NCBI RefSeq assembly: GCF_016908565.1
Contig: NZ_JAFBED010000002.1
Coordinates: forward strand, 496,001-560,000
Direction: 5' to 3'
DNA: 64,000 nucleotides
Source of the DNA: Sutcliffiella tianshenii
Lineage (GTDB): Bacteria; Bacillota; Bacilli; Bacillales; Bacillaceae_I
Part shown: positions 54,173 through 62,419 of the stretch, piece by piece
How the letters are laid out: every line of letters starts with the position of its first letter
Position numbering within the stretch: position 1 is the first letter of the stretch
Position numbers and translations under genes: made by a program
The notes under the pieces: model-generated
What the model saw: the letters and a program-made list of their open reading frames with translations, nothing else
What the model was told of the DNA's origin: nothing
Database searches by the model: none

Positions 54173-54703
54173 TTAAACGATAATTTCCTCTTCATTCAAA
54201 GCTGCTTCTTGTATGTCCCTGGTGCGATGGGCAATCCGGCTTGCGGCTGCTGCAGCAAGTGCGCAGACTATATCATCCATGAAAGTGTGGACTTCCTCTC
54301 CTTCATGTTCATCGAGCTTTTTGATGATTCCGAATTTCTCCTTATCCAGAAAACCGAAATTCGTCAATCCGATCGATCCATATACATTTACAATGGAAAG
54401 GGGGATGATTTCATCGATCCCATATAATGGCTCATCCGTTTCCACCAGATACTGCAAAGGTTCAGGCAGAAGCTTTTGTTCAGCAAGGATATCCAATGAT
54501 AGTCCTGTCAGTACTGCATGGACGATCTCCCTTTTTTCAAGCACCTTCTCCACGTTGTGGATGCAGTCCTCCAAAGTCACATCTACAATATATCTTTGTT
54601 GAAGAAGCAGTACAATCTCGGCAATATCCCTGATGGTCACTCCTCGATCTTCGAGCATCTTCTTTGTGGTCTCCCTCATCTGTTGCAGAGTATATTTTCT
54701 CAT
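54173..54703 (-). CDS. pgpA: Phosphatidylglycerophosphatase A-type protein (PgpA, YpjQ)
   Basis: A 176-residue protein of the Bacillus PgpA/YpjQ type: RGVTIRDIAEIVLLLQ, YGSIGLTNFGFLDKEK and HTFMDDIVCALAAAAASRIAHR. It lacks clear membrane helices, as do other YpjQ-type members. The family dephosphorylates phosphatidylglycerophosphate in E. coli; activity of the Bacillus form is inferred. It follows ypjP by 22 bp, as in B. subtilis. Confidence 0.85.
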   Translation of the reverse strand: MRKYTLQQMRETTKKMLEDRGVTIRDIAEIVLLLQQRYIVDVTLEDCIHNVEKVLEKREIVHAVLTGLSLDILAEQKLLPEPLQYLVETDEPLYGIDEIIPLSIVNVYGSIGLTNFGFLDKEKFGIIKKLDEHEGEEVHTFMDDIVCALAAAAASRIAHRTRDIQEAALNEEEIIV

Positions 54704-54725
54704 TCAGACCCCTCATTCTCTCTTT

Positions 54726-55316
54726 TTAGCTCAGCCATTTTGGCGGCATGTTCTTCGCCCAGTAAATGGACCCCAACGCATGATGGTTCTGGAATTGGTC
54801 ATGATGTGTATGGTAGTGGAAATTAAACCAATACCCCTCTTTTGGCGGGTTGTCCTTTCTTACGTGAAAACGGATGATATCCTGTCCTGATACCTTATGG
54901 TAGATATGAAAGATTTTTTCGCCATCCCCTCCGGCCGGAGATTCCGAAATTGTTAGATTGCTTAAGTCCTCTTCAGGATGCTGAAAAGCCAATGTACTGA
55001 TTACTTCCTCCATTTTTGGGAGGATCAGATCCTTGAATTCATCTTCGATTTTCGGCCCGATGCGGGAACCGAACTTCGTAAAGCTTTGCTCTTCCGCTTG
55101 GACTAGTGCTTGATTGAGAAATTGCTCCTTGGAAAGCTGCGGTTTGAGAGATTGATATAATCCCGTGGAAAAACTATCAGATTCGCTACTATTAATATCA
55201 CTGAAATTGGATTCATCGGAATTGTCGTCCGCAATCAAATATGCAGGAGGCGACACAGTACCGAATGTCAATGCAGTAATAAGGACAACTAACGATTTCT
55301 TCAACCATTTCGGCAT
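54726..55316 (-). CDS. ypjP: YpjP family protein
   Basis: A 196-residue protein with an N-terminal hydrophobic signal (MPKWLKKSLVVLITALTFGT), an acidic/Ser-rich linker and the YpjP domain ending HHALGSIYWAKNMPPKWLS. Function unknown. ATG 55316 is chosen because GGGAG lies six bases upstream and the signal begins there. Likely co-transcribed with pgpA. Confidence 0.87.
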   Translation of the reverse strand: MPKWLKKSLVVLITALTFGTVSPPAYLIADDNSDESNFSDINSSESDSFSTGLYQSLKPQLSKEQFLNQALVQAEEQSFTKFGSRIGPKIEDEFKDLILPKMEEVISTLAFQHPEEDLSNLTISESPAGGDGEKIFHIYHKVSGQDIIRFHVRKDNPPKEGYWFNFHYHTHHDQFQNHHALGSIYWAKNMPPKWLS

Positions 55317-55593
55317 GGGGAACTCCCTTTCTGTTATGTACATCATTAATTTTGTAAATCTAGTATATCATAAAAGTTAGAAAATTTTATCTATTTAACC
55401 TTGTTTTTTAGGAGAGGAAAGTATCTTTTCCTTAAAACATGTTACATTATTAGCAACAATGATTGGTTGGGGACTCAATTTTAATATTTTTTATTCATTT
55501 ATTTAGCTTTTTTTGTTAATATTAAGAAAAGCGTTATCCTTGCATAACCGCTTCGTTTATAAGTGTGAATAGTACATAATGGAGGTTTTATAC
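55317..55593. other. AT-rich intergenic stretch between ypjP and the 24-residue peptide
   Basis: No coding frame with a ribosome binding site was found. It should hold the divergent promoters. A small imperfect hairpin (AGCGTTAT / ATAACCGCT, about 55529-55551) is present, but I could not assign it to a riboswitch class. Confidence 0.5.
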
Positions 55594-55668
55594 ATGTATG
55601 ATGTTCTATTGATTGTAAGCTCATTTTTAACATTGGGTTATTTAACTTATTTATGTTTTGCTGACTAA
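55594..55668 (+). CDS. 24-residue single-pass membrane peptide (KdpF-like)
   Basis: A 24-residue peptide, MYDVLLIVSSFLTLGYLTYLCFAD, with GGAGG eight bases before the ATG and a strong terminator after the stop. The LGYLTY..F motif resembles the small potassium-ATPase subunit KdpF, but no kdpABC genes are present. It may be an orphan regulatory membrane peptide. The tight start and stop signals support a real gene. Confidence 0.6.
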   Translation: MYDVLLIVSSFLTLGYLTYLCFAD

Positions 55669-55678
55669 TGTGAAAAGC

Positions 55679-55724
55679 AAAAAGAAACTCGTGCGGATCC
55701 TCTCCGACACGAGTTTCTTTTTAA
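55679..55724. terminator. Bidirectional terminator
   Basis: AAAGAAACTCGTG pairs with CACGAGTTTCTTT; shared by the 24-residue peptide and the convergent yuzL gene. Confidence 0.93.
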
Positions 55725-55852
55725 TTTCGTTTCGTACTTTTTCTGCTGGAGCTCATGGACTTACCATCGATTTCAGAGGACGTTGTTCCCTGTCCTTCCA
55801 CTTGGGAAGATGGTAACCCCACATTGCCTGGCTTTTTTCTTTTTCCACTCAT
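55721..55852 (-). CDS. YuzL-like small protein
   Basis: A 43-residue basic, Ser/Gly-rich peptide (MSGKRKKPGNVGLPSSQVEG...) with the VGLPSS.VEGQGT pattern of the YuzL family, small Bacillus proteins often linked to spores. AAGGAGG lies 11 bases before the ATG. The frame extends upstream into the ypiP 3' end, but that part has no start signal. Confidence 0.72.
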   Translation of the reverse strand: MSGKRKKPGNVGLPSSQVEGQGTTSSEIDGKSMSSSRKSTKRN

Positions 55853-55907
55853 GATATAGAAGACCTCCTTGGGGTATTGTATGTGCTCTTTTATAGGTTG
55901 TCCCAAA

Positions 55908-56687
55908 TCAGTGTTTTTTCTCCCAATAACCATAGTGGAATTTGGATGATTTTCGGACCAGTCTCGTAAAACCCAAATGATCGAAACGATCACTTTGCCA
56001 ATGGTCTTTTAATACTACCCGTTTTCTTGCCACTCTTTTTGCCTCTTCCACTGCTTTTTCACTAAGAGCATCATGACACGCCACATTCCTTAATGAAAGG
56101 ATCCCGGTGGATTCCTCTATCTGCTTTTCAAACATCGGATCAAAATAGACAACGTCATAATAATCCTCAGGAAGGGTCTGCAGAATATCGAGGTGATTTC
56201 CATGCACGACCTCAATCCGCCTCATCGATCGTTCTGTTTCCTCATTTTGCATTTCCCATGTCTGAAGGCCGGTATTCACGATATAGGCCAATTGCTTGTT
56301 CGCTTCGATGCCTGTCACTTTACCTGCAGGTCCCGTAGCAAGACTAGCAATGATGCTGTCAGACGCAAGGCCCAATGTACAATCCAAAAAAGACATCCCC
56401 TCATTAAGGCCGGTTGCCTGTATGAACGGTTCCACTTCGCCTGCCAATAATCTTTTTGCCCGAAAAGCCGCACTGTTCGGATGGAAAAACACAGGCTCAT
56501 CTGTACCAAGTACGAACCATTCGATTCTGTCTTTTCCAATCACTAAAACATCAGCTTTATACTGAGCCTGTAAAAGGCTTATGGATTTTTTGTTTCGTTC
56601 TATGTATGGAAGATCCATTTCCATTGCTACGCGTTTGGCGCTTTGGATCATCTGTTCATTTGTCCTGCCTGCAGTGGTTACGATCAT
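55908..56687 (-). CDS. ypiP: Class I SAM-dependent methyltransferase (YpiP-like)
   Basis: A 259-residue methyltransferase-fold protein: GMSFLDCTLGLASDSI (SAM motif I), GIEANKQLAYIV, VVHGNHLDILQTL and VVYFDPMFEKQ (catalytic NPPY-like position). The layout resembles the RsmJ/DUF548-type rRNA methyltransferases. The target is unknown. Monocistronic. The composite repeat begins 90 bp upstream of its start. Confidence 0.88.
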   Translation of the reverse strand: MIVTTAGRTNEQMIQSAKRVAMEMDLPYIERNKKSISLLQAQYKADVLVIGKDRIEWFVLGTDEPVFFHPNSAAFRAKRLLAGEVEPFIQATGLNEGMSFLDCTLGLASDSIIASLATGPAGKVTGIEANKQLAYIVNTGLQTWEMQNEETERSMRRIEVVHGNHLDILQTLPEDYYDVVYFDPMFEKQIEESTGILSLRNVACHDALSEKAVEEAKRVARKRVVLKDHWQSDRFDHLGFTRLVRKSSKFHYGYWEKKH

Positions 56688-56776
56688 ATTTTAAGGTCTC
56701 CTGCTATTGGTTTTTCCTTTTGGCTCTTTTCGCATTCATTGTCGCTATATAGAGAAAATGTAAACAACAAATGTAA

Positions 56777-57175
56777 CCCGTTGATTTCCGCTGCGGACAC
56801 TTGCTTTCCGCGGGGACGGATGGGAGCCTCCTCGGCTTCGCCTGTGGGGTCTCCCATACCCTCTACTCTCCCGCAGGAGTCAAGTGTCCTCCGCTACAAT
56901 CAACTCAGTTTTTTAACACTATTTGCTCTACTGTATGAAAAAATAAAACAAATTATCCAAACATCAGGAAAGTGAATTTTATACTACGATTAACCCCTGT
57001 TGGTTGGAGTCCAAGGTGTGAGACTCCTGCGGGAGCAGCGTGTCAAGGGAGACCCCACAGGCGGAAAAGCGCCGAGGAGGCTCCCGAGGCCGCCCGCGGA
57101 AAGCGAACACCTGGAACGGAGACCAACAGGGAGTTTATTGTTGACACCTTATCCTTAGACCAGCCTTATACTTAA
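56777..57175. repeat. Composite intergenic repeat, copy 1 (two GC-rich palindromic modules)
   Basis: Module A (56777-56910) begins CCCGTTGATTTCCGCTGCGG and ends near CAATCAACTCAG; module B (57000-57131) runs from CCCCTGTTGGTTGGAG to GACCAACAGGG. Each contains GAGGAGGCTCCC or its complement, GGGAGACCCC and CTCCTGCGGGAG. The 90-bp AT-rich linker and about 40 bp after module B are also shared with copy 2. It is non-coding; reading frames inside it are chance. Confidence 0.85.
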
Positions 57176-57233
57176 AAGAACAATCTATATGAAAAGAGCC
57201 TTCCTTTATGTATACTTCAAGCAATACACAAAG

Positions 57234-57257
57234 GGTGTGCACCCTAGAGTGCACACC
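57234..57257 (-). terminator. Hairpin behind brxA
   Basis: GGTGTGCAC pairs perfectly with GTGCACACC around a 6-nt loop, 13 bp after the brxA stop; the following minus-strand CTTTGTG is a poor T-tract. Confidence 0.65.
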
Positions 57258-57270
57258 AACTTAATAGAAC

Positions 57271-57708
57271 TTATTTGCAATATTGATGAAAAGCACCTTG
57301 AAGATTGGTCATGATGTTTTCCATCGTATTTGCTTCGATATCATGACGGTGGATAAAATGCACAACTTCCTTGCCTTTCATGATTGCCATGGAAGGGGAT
57401 GAAGGAGGGATGTCGCCGAAGATCCCGCGCATTTTCTTTGTTGCTTCCTTATCTTGCCCTGCAAAAACTGTCACGAGATGATCAGGGGCATTATCCGCCT
57501 GAATGATAGCTTGTGTTGCCGCTGGACGTGCCAGGCCTGCTGCACAGCCACATACGGAATTTACGACAACAAGAGTCGTTCCTTCCACTTTATCAAAGAA
57601 AGATTCCACTTCTTCCCCTGTTTTGAGCTCCTGGAATCCAGCTCTCGTCAACTCATCTCTCATCGGTTTTACTAATTGTCTCATATAATCTTCATATGCC
57701 ATCGACAT
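57271..57708 (-). CDS. brxA: Bacilliredoxin BrxA (YphP)
   Basis: A 145-residue thioredoxin-fold protein with the unusual C53-G-C55 active site in VVVNSVCGCAAGLARPA, the hallmark of bacilliredoxins, which remove bacillithiol from S-bacillithiolated proteins. Sequence (MSMAYEDYMRQLV, FAGQDKEATKKMR) is nearer to YphP/BrxA than to YqiW/BrxB. It lies 15 bp after cvfC, as in the B. subtilis ypgR-yphP neighbourhood. Confidence 0.95.
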   Translation of the reverse strand: MSMAYEDYMRQLVKPMRDELTRAGFQELKTGEEVESFFDKVEGTTLVVVNSVCGCAAGLARPAATQAIIQADNAPDHLVTVFAGQDKEATKKMRGIFGDIPPSSPSMAIMKGKEVVHFIHRHDIEANTMENIMTNLQGAFHQYCK

Positions 57709-57723
57709 GATTTAGTCCCCCTT

Positions 57724-58845
57724 TTATTTGTTACGTTCGGTCATTTGTTTCCAGACGGAACCTTTTGCTTCTTCTCCGCCTTCGATGCGCTGAATCGCCA
57801 TCTTCACCTGCATGCTGACCTCAAACTCCGAATCGTCTTCTGCTGCACGCAGCGCAGGCAATGCTGTTTCATCTCCGACTTCAAAAAGAAACATTGCTGC
57901 CCGCCAGCGGACAAGCTTATTTTTATCCTTCAATGCTTCCATCATTTCTGGCATTGCCGCTGGATCTCCAAGATCGGAAAGGCAATCACCTGCAGTTCTT
58001 CTGACTGTTACAGATTTGTCCTTAAGGGCTTTATACAAATAAGGTAATATATCAGAGTCTTCCAGCATACCGAAGTATACGGTTGCCAGCCTGCGGATAG
58101 AACCTTTCTCATCCTCCAGGGCTTTGGCCAACACCGGGATATCCGCTTCTGTCGGATCCATCTGGTCCAGTGCTGCGAACCGTTCGGACCAGTCGGGATT
58201 GTCAAGCATCTCCAAAGTCACCTTATATCTTTGTTTCTGTTTGATGTTCGACTGCTTCTCACCTGTGACCGACCTTTCCGACATGCTCTGAAGTCTTTGC
58301 TCGGAATAGGTCGCTGAAATTTCCTCCACTATCTCATTGCCTACCGCTTCGAGGTCGCCGTAGCGGATTCCATGCTCCCTCCATTCTCTTTCCAAGACGA
58401 CATTGTCCTGATTTCCTTGCGAGGTCAGGACCGCTTTCATGAAACGCTCAGGAAGGCCGACGCGTTTTTCCACTTCCCCGTCAGTCAGTTTCACTTGCAT
58501 GGGAATGCCCTGGAACATCTGGATAAAGACTTTCACTTCCCCGAAACCGCTCAAAGATGTTCCACCTGATTCTTCGCGTTCCTCTTCCGTTTCACCGAAG
58601 GCACTTCTCACATCCGCCAAGATCACTTTCCAGTCATAGCGGGCATTTCTCTCTACCGCCAGGAAGTCTGCAACATGATAGACTCCCTTGACGCCTTCCA
58701 CTTCCAGTATGGACTGGATGATATCCGGTGCCTGTGAGGAATTGTCCTTTGTATAATTGTTTCTCGCGCCTGCAGGTAGCTCCTCCGACAAAATAACCTT
58801 CATCGTATTTGGACTTGGTGTAGGTTCGATTGCTTTAATTCTCAC
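57724..58845 (-). CDS. cvfC: CvfC-type virulence factor / YpgR: Nfu N-terminal domain plus HEAT repeats
   Basis: A 373-residue protein of the conserved virulence factor C family. The N-terminal 90 residues match the NifU/Nfu N-terminal domain (PSPNTMKVIL..GVKGVYHVADF); the C-terminal 170 form HEAT-like repeats (IPVLAKALEDEKGSIRRLA, YLYKALKDKSVTVRRTA). A scaffold or iron-sulfur-related role is possible; the HEAT part suggests protein binding. Likely co-transcribed with brxA. Confidence 0.88.
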   Translation of the reverse strand: MRIKAIEPTPSPNTMKVILSEELPAGARNNYTKDNSSQAPDIIQSILEVEGVKGVYHVADFLAVERNARYDWKVILADVRSAFGETEEEREESGGTSLSGFGEVKVFIQMFQGIPMQVKLTDGEVEKRVGLPERFMKAVLTSQGNQDNVVLEREWREHGIRYGDLEAVGNEIVEEISATYSEQRLQSMSERSVTGEKQSNIKQKQRYKVTLEMLDNPDWSERFAALDQMDPTEADIPVLAKALEDEKGSIRRLATVYFGMLEDSDILPYLYKALKDKSVTVRRTAGDCLSDLGDPAAMPEMMEALKDKNKLVRWRAAMFLFEVGDETALPALRAAEDDSEFEVSMQVKMAIQRIEGGEEAKGSVWKQMTERNK

Positions 58846-58919
58846 GAGTGTTCACTCCTTTACACGATCTAATAGTAATATGGTAGCATATTAGCCTTAT
58901 TGATTTAAAAGAATAGACA

Positions 58920-60821
58920 TTATCCTTGGGAATTTATTTTTTCCACTTTCTCTGAGAGCTCTTCCCATCTATCCATCAGGCTCTGAAGAAGTTCATTATT
59001 CTCTTCCTGGGCCTTCATCCATTTACTGACCTGTTCATAGTCACTACCTGCTTTGGCTATCTCTGCCTCAATCTCTTCCAATTTCTCTTCGACCGCCATG
59101 ATCCGCTCTTCTATTCCTTCCCAGTCCTTCTGTTCCTGGTAAGTCAACTTCAAGGGCTTTGGTTTTTGCCTTTGCGGGTTTTCCTTTACCGACTGTTCCA
59201 GCTTTTTATCTTCTTGGCGTTTGCGAAGCTGCTCTTCCACATAATCAGAGTACTCCCCGAAAATCCGTTTAAGTTTTCCGTTTCCTTCAAGGATGACGAG
59301 TTCCTGCACCACTTTATCCAGAAAATAGCGATCATGTGAAACCGTGATGACGACACCTGGGAACTCTGCAAGATAAGACTCCAGGATGGTCAAAGTCTCT
59401 GTATCAAGATCATTGGTGGGTTCATCCAAAAATAATACGTTCGGCTGGGACATGAGGATGCGAAGAAGGTATAGCCTTTTTCGCTCGCCACCAGATAGCT
59501 TCCTTATCGGTGTACCGTGGGAATGGGAAGGAAACAGGAATCGCTCCAAAAGCTGGGATGCGCTTGTTTGGCTGCCATCCTCACTCTTAAAGACCTCAGC
59601 TTCTTCCTTCACATAATCTATCATCCGCTGATCAAGGTTCATTTCTTCCTGTTCTTGCGTATAGTATCCGATTTTTACTGTCACACCTGTATCCAGCTCA
59701 CCGCCATCGGGTTGGATCCTACCTGCAAGCACATTCAGAAGGCTGGATTTCCCGACCCCATTCGGCCCTACTATCCCGATTCTGTCCTTCTGCTTGACCA
59801 GTAGATCCACATGGTCCAAAATGACTTTCTTCCCAAAATGCAGACTGACCCCCTGAAGTTCCATCACTTTTTTCCCGAGCCTCTGAGAACCTGTGATCAT
59901 TTCTAGGTGCTGCGAGGCAGAAGTCGATGACACCTTCTCATCTAGATCCTCAAATCGCTTGATTCTAGCCTTCTGCTTCGTCGTTCTCGCTTTGGCGCCT
60001 TTTCTCATCCACTCCAGCTCTTGACGGTAAAGGCTCTTTTGCTTAGCCTCTGTCTTCTCCAATTCTTCCAGCCGGACGGCTTTTGCTTCGAGATAGTCCC
60101 CATAGTTTCCGTTGTATGTATAAACTGAACCATTGTGAAGCTCAAAAATCTTATTCGTTACACGGTCAAGGAAATAACGGTCATGCGTCACGAGTAAGAC
60201 CGACCCTCTGTATTTGCTTAAATAATCCTCCAACCATTCAATCGCCTCAAAATCAAGGTGGTTGGTCGGTTCATCCAAAATCAGCAGATCAGCCGATTCG
60301 AGCAAAGTCTGTGCCAACGCAACCCTCTTTTTCTGTCCACCTGAAAGATTCCCGACAACGAGATACACATCATCCATTCCCAGCTTGTTCAGAATTGCCT
60401 TTGCATGTGCACTTGCATCCCATGCCTGCAGCTGATCCATCTGTTGCTGGTGCTTTGCAAGCTCATCGTGAAGGCTTATATCCGTAGGATCCTCCTGCAT
60501 TTTTAAAAGGCACGCCTCATATTCCTTGATGGCTTTATTCATAGGTGTATCCTTGCTGTAAATCTGTTCCATCACCGTAAATTCATCTACAAGCTCGGGC
60601 GACTGGGATAAGAATCCGATCGTATAATCGTTAGAAGTCGTAATCGCACCAGTGTCACAGCTTTCAAGTCCTGCAATTATTTTAAGCAGTGTGGATTTAC
60701 CCGTTCCATTTACTCCAATCAAACCGACTCTTTCTTTCTCTTGTATACTGAATGAAACATTGTCGAGCAGTACTTTTTCTACATAGGTTTTGGAGAGGTT
60801 CTCCCCGATTAACATTTTCAT
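58920..60821 (-). CDS. ABC-F ATPase (Uup/YfmR type)
   Basis: A 633-residue ABC-F protein: two ATPase cassettes (GVNGTGKST / LSGGQKKR and GPNGVGKSS / LSGGERKR), the interdomain linker with KGAKARTTKQKARI, and a C-terminal coiled coil (about 535-630) typical of the Uup/YfmR group. ABC-F proteins bind the ribosomal E site; YfmR helps with difficult peptides such as proline runs. No membrane partner. It sits between ypgQ (2-bp gap) and cvfC. Confidence 0.94.
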   Translation of the reverse strand: MKMLIGENLSKTYVEKVLLDNVSFSIQEKERVGLIGVNGTGKSTLLKIIAGLESCDTGAITTSNDYTIGFLSQSPELVDEFTVMEQIYSKDTPMNKAIKEYEACLLKMQEDPTDISLHDELAKHQQQMDQLQAWDASAHAKAILNKLGMDDVYLVVGNLSGGQKKRVALAQTLLESADLLILDEPTNHLDFEAIEWLEDYLSKYRGSVLLVTHDRYFLDRVTNKIFELHNGSVYTYNGNYGDYLEAKAVRLEELEKTEAKQKSLYRQELEWMRKGAKARTTKQKARIKRFEDLDEKVSSTSASQHLEMITGSQRLGKKVMELQGVSLHFGKKVILDHVDLLVKQKDRIGIVGPNGVGKSSLLNVLAGRIQPDGGELDTGVTVKIGYYTQEQEEMNLDQRMIDYVKEEAEVFKSEDGSQTSASQLLERFLFPSHSHGTPIRKLSGGERKRLYLLRILMSQPNVLFLDEPTNDLDTETLTILESYLAEFPGVVITVSHDRYFLDKVVQELVILEGNGKLKRIFGEYSDYVEEQLRKRQEDKKLEQSVKENPQRQKPKPLKLTYQEQKDWEGIEERIMAVEEKLEEIEAEIAKAGSDYEQVSKWMKAQEENNELLQSLMDRWEELSEKVEKINSQG

Positions 60822-60823
60822 CG

Positions 60824-61453
60824 TTAAATCTCATTCCATTCTTTCAAAAATTGATCTACAAACTGTTCCATATATACGTGACGCTCATCTGCGATACGTT
60901 TTGCGGTATTGGTATGTAAAGTATCCTTCAATAAAAACAATTTTTCATAAAAATGATTGATAGCAGAAGATCGCTCAGTGCGATATTGTTCATAGCTCAT
61001 GGAATCTCTGACCTCTATACGCGGGTCATACATCGCACTACCCTTCGCCCCAGCATACATGAAGGTCCGTGCGATACCGATAGCACCAAGTGCATCAAGT
61101 CTATCAGCATCCTGGACTATCCTGCCTTCCAAGCTTGGTAGTACAATGCCATTGCCGCCTTTGAATCCTATATTATCAATTATGTACATGATTTCATGTA
61201 TCTGTTCTTCGGAAACAGCCAAACCCTTGAGAAACTCGGTTAGTTCATTCTGCGCTTCTTCTGTATTCACCGTCAGTTTATCATCGATTACATCGTGCAA
61301 AAGAGCAATGATCTCAACAAAGTCACGATCAGCCTTCTCCTGCTCGGCAATATGTACAGCCAGTTTTCTCACACGTTGTATATGATGCCAATCATGACCT
61401 GTTGCATCATGTTCAAATTTTGCTTGTACAAAACTCTCTATTTTATCGATCAC
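60824..61453 (-). CDS. ypgQ: HD-domain phosphohydrolase (YpgQ)
   Basis: A 209-residue HD-superfamily hydrolase: HDWHHIQRVRKLAVHIA, LLHDVIDDK (HD pair) and the distal IVQDADRLDALGAIGIARTF. B. subtilis YpgQ is reported as a metal-dependent dNTP pyrophosphohydrolase. It is the first gene of the group ypgQ-ABC-F-cvfC-brxA. GGAG-type site before the ATG. The adjacent 61454-61627 is AT-rich with no gene. Confidence 0.92.
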   Translation of the reverse strand: MIDKIESFVQAKFEHDATGHDWHHIQRVRKLAVHIAEQEKADRDFVEIIALLHDVIDDKLTVNTEEAQNELTEFLKGLAVSEEQIHEIMYIIDNIGFKGGNGIVLPSLEGRIVQDADRLDALGAIGIARTFMYAGAKGSAMYDPRIEVRDSMSYEQYRTERSSAINHFYEKLFLLKDTLHTNTAKRIADERHVYMEQFVDQFLKEWNEI

Positions 61454-61627
61454 AAGAAAGACTCCTTATCCCCTGATTAAATGTTTATACTCCTTCATTC
61501 TATCATGAAAACAGGGAATCTAATAATGTAATTCCCTTTAAAGCCGCCAGTCACCACTAATGGTTAATATCATATATATATTAATGGGCAAGTGCATATA
61601 AAAAACTATTATCGTTAAGATGTTTTT

Positions 61628-62031
61628 ATGTATTGGTCTTGGCTAAGGATAAGGTTTCCACTTTTGCCACCCTGTTGGTCTCCGTTCCAGGCGTTCGCTT
61701 ATCCAGGAAGGCCTCGGGAGCCTCCTCGGTGCCTGCGCACCTGCGGGGTCTCCCTTGACACGCAGGTTCCGCAGGAGTCTCACGCCTTGCACTCCAACCA
61801 ACAGGGGTGACTCATAGTATAAAATTTACCTCACTAAAGTTTGAAAAATTGAACTTTTACACATTTTTTCATTTCAGTTGAGCAAATAATGTTTAATCAC
61901 TGAGTTGATTGTAGCGGAGGATACTTGACTCCTGCGGGAACGTAGAGGGCATGGGAGACCCCGCAGGCGAAGCCGAGGAGGCTCCCATCCGTCCCCGCGG
62001 AAAGCAAGTATACGGAGTGGAAATCAACGGG
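61628..62031. repeat. Composite intergenic repeat, copy 2 (inverted relative to copy 1)
   Basis: The reverse complement of copy 1 in full order: inner flank with GGCTAAGGATAAGG, module B' from CCCTGTTGGTCTCCG to CCAACCAACAGGGG (61670-61808), the AT-rich linker with TAGTATAAAATTTACC, then module A' (61899-62031) ending GGAAATCAACGGG. The match is interrupted by scattered changes, so it is not a recent duplicate. Confidence 0.85.
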
Positions 62032-62174
62032 CTTAATTTGATGCATATATTTCATCAATTTTAAAACAAATAATCTGTAAACCTACTATAAAAAAATGAC
62101 CAAACAAAAAGCCAATTGATCAAGTGAGCATGTGATATCCTCATTAATCAACCAGCTTTATAGGAGGGAATATA

Positions 62175-62417
62175 ATGGTTAATCCTAACTCCAATCAGAT
62201 CGGGACTGCGTGGCAGGGAACGCATGTCGTTCTCATAAGGTGCAATTATCTTACCAACCAGGTCCTCTCCATCACAAAAAGCGATCACGCACCATCAGAG
62301 CCTGCAAGCATAAGCTGTGCGGAAACACTCTCGCGCTTCATCAGCATTGGTTACACCGTTATCGGCGGCTACCCCCTGAATCAATCAGATATTCAATATC
62401 TTTTGATCTATCGCTAA
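62175..62417 (+). CDS. Small protein of unknown function (80 aa)
   Basis: An 80-residue protein (MVNPNSNQIGTAWQGTHVVL...) with mixed alpha/beta composition, two cysteines and no membrane segment. GGAGGGAATATA before the ATG is an excellent ribosome binding site. It ends 2 bp from the end of the convergent DegV gene with no terminator between. I do not recognise a family. The Asn/Gln-rich start could suit a small spore or stress protein, but nothing in the sequence proves it. Confidence 0.6.
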   Translation: MVNPNSNQIGTAWQGTHVVLIRCNYLTNQVLSITKSDHAPSEPASISCAETLSRFISIGYTVIGGYPLNQSDIQYLLIYR

Positions 62418-62419
62418 AC

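Noticed and set aside
55380-55593. Riboswitch (for example c-di-AMP type) before the KdpF-like peptide
   Set aside because: Only one small imperfect hairpin is visible and no class-specific conserved core.
56972-57175. GC-rich 67-residue reading frame
   Set aside because: It lies inside the palindromic repeat and the matching frame is not kept in the inverted copy.
56777-62031. Composite transposon
   Set aside because: The inverted repeats enclose only housekeeping genes; no transposase or recombinase is present.
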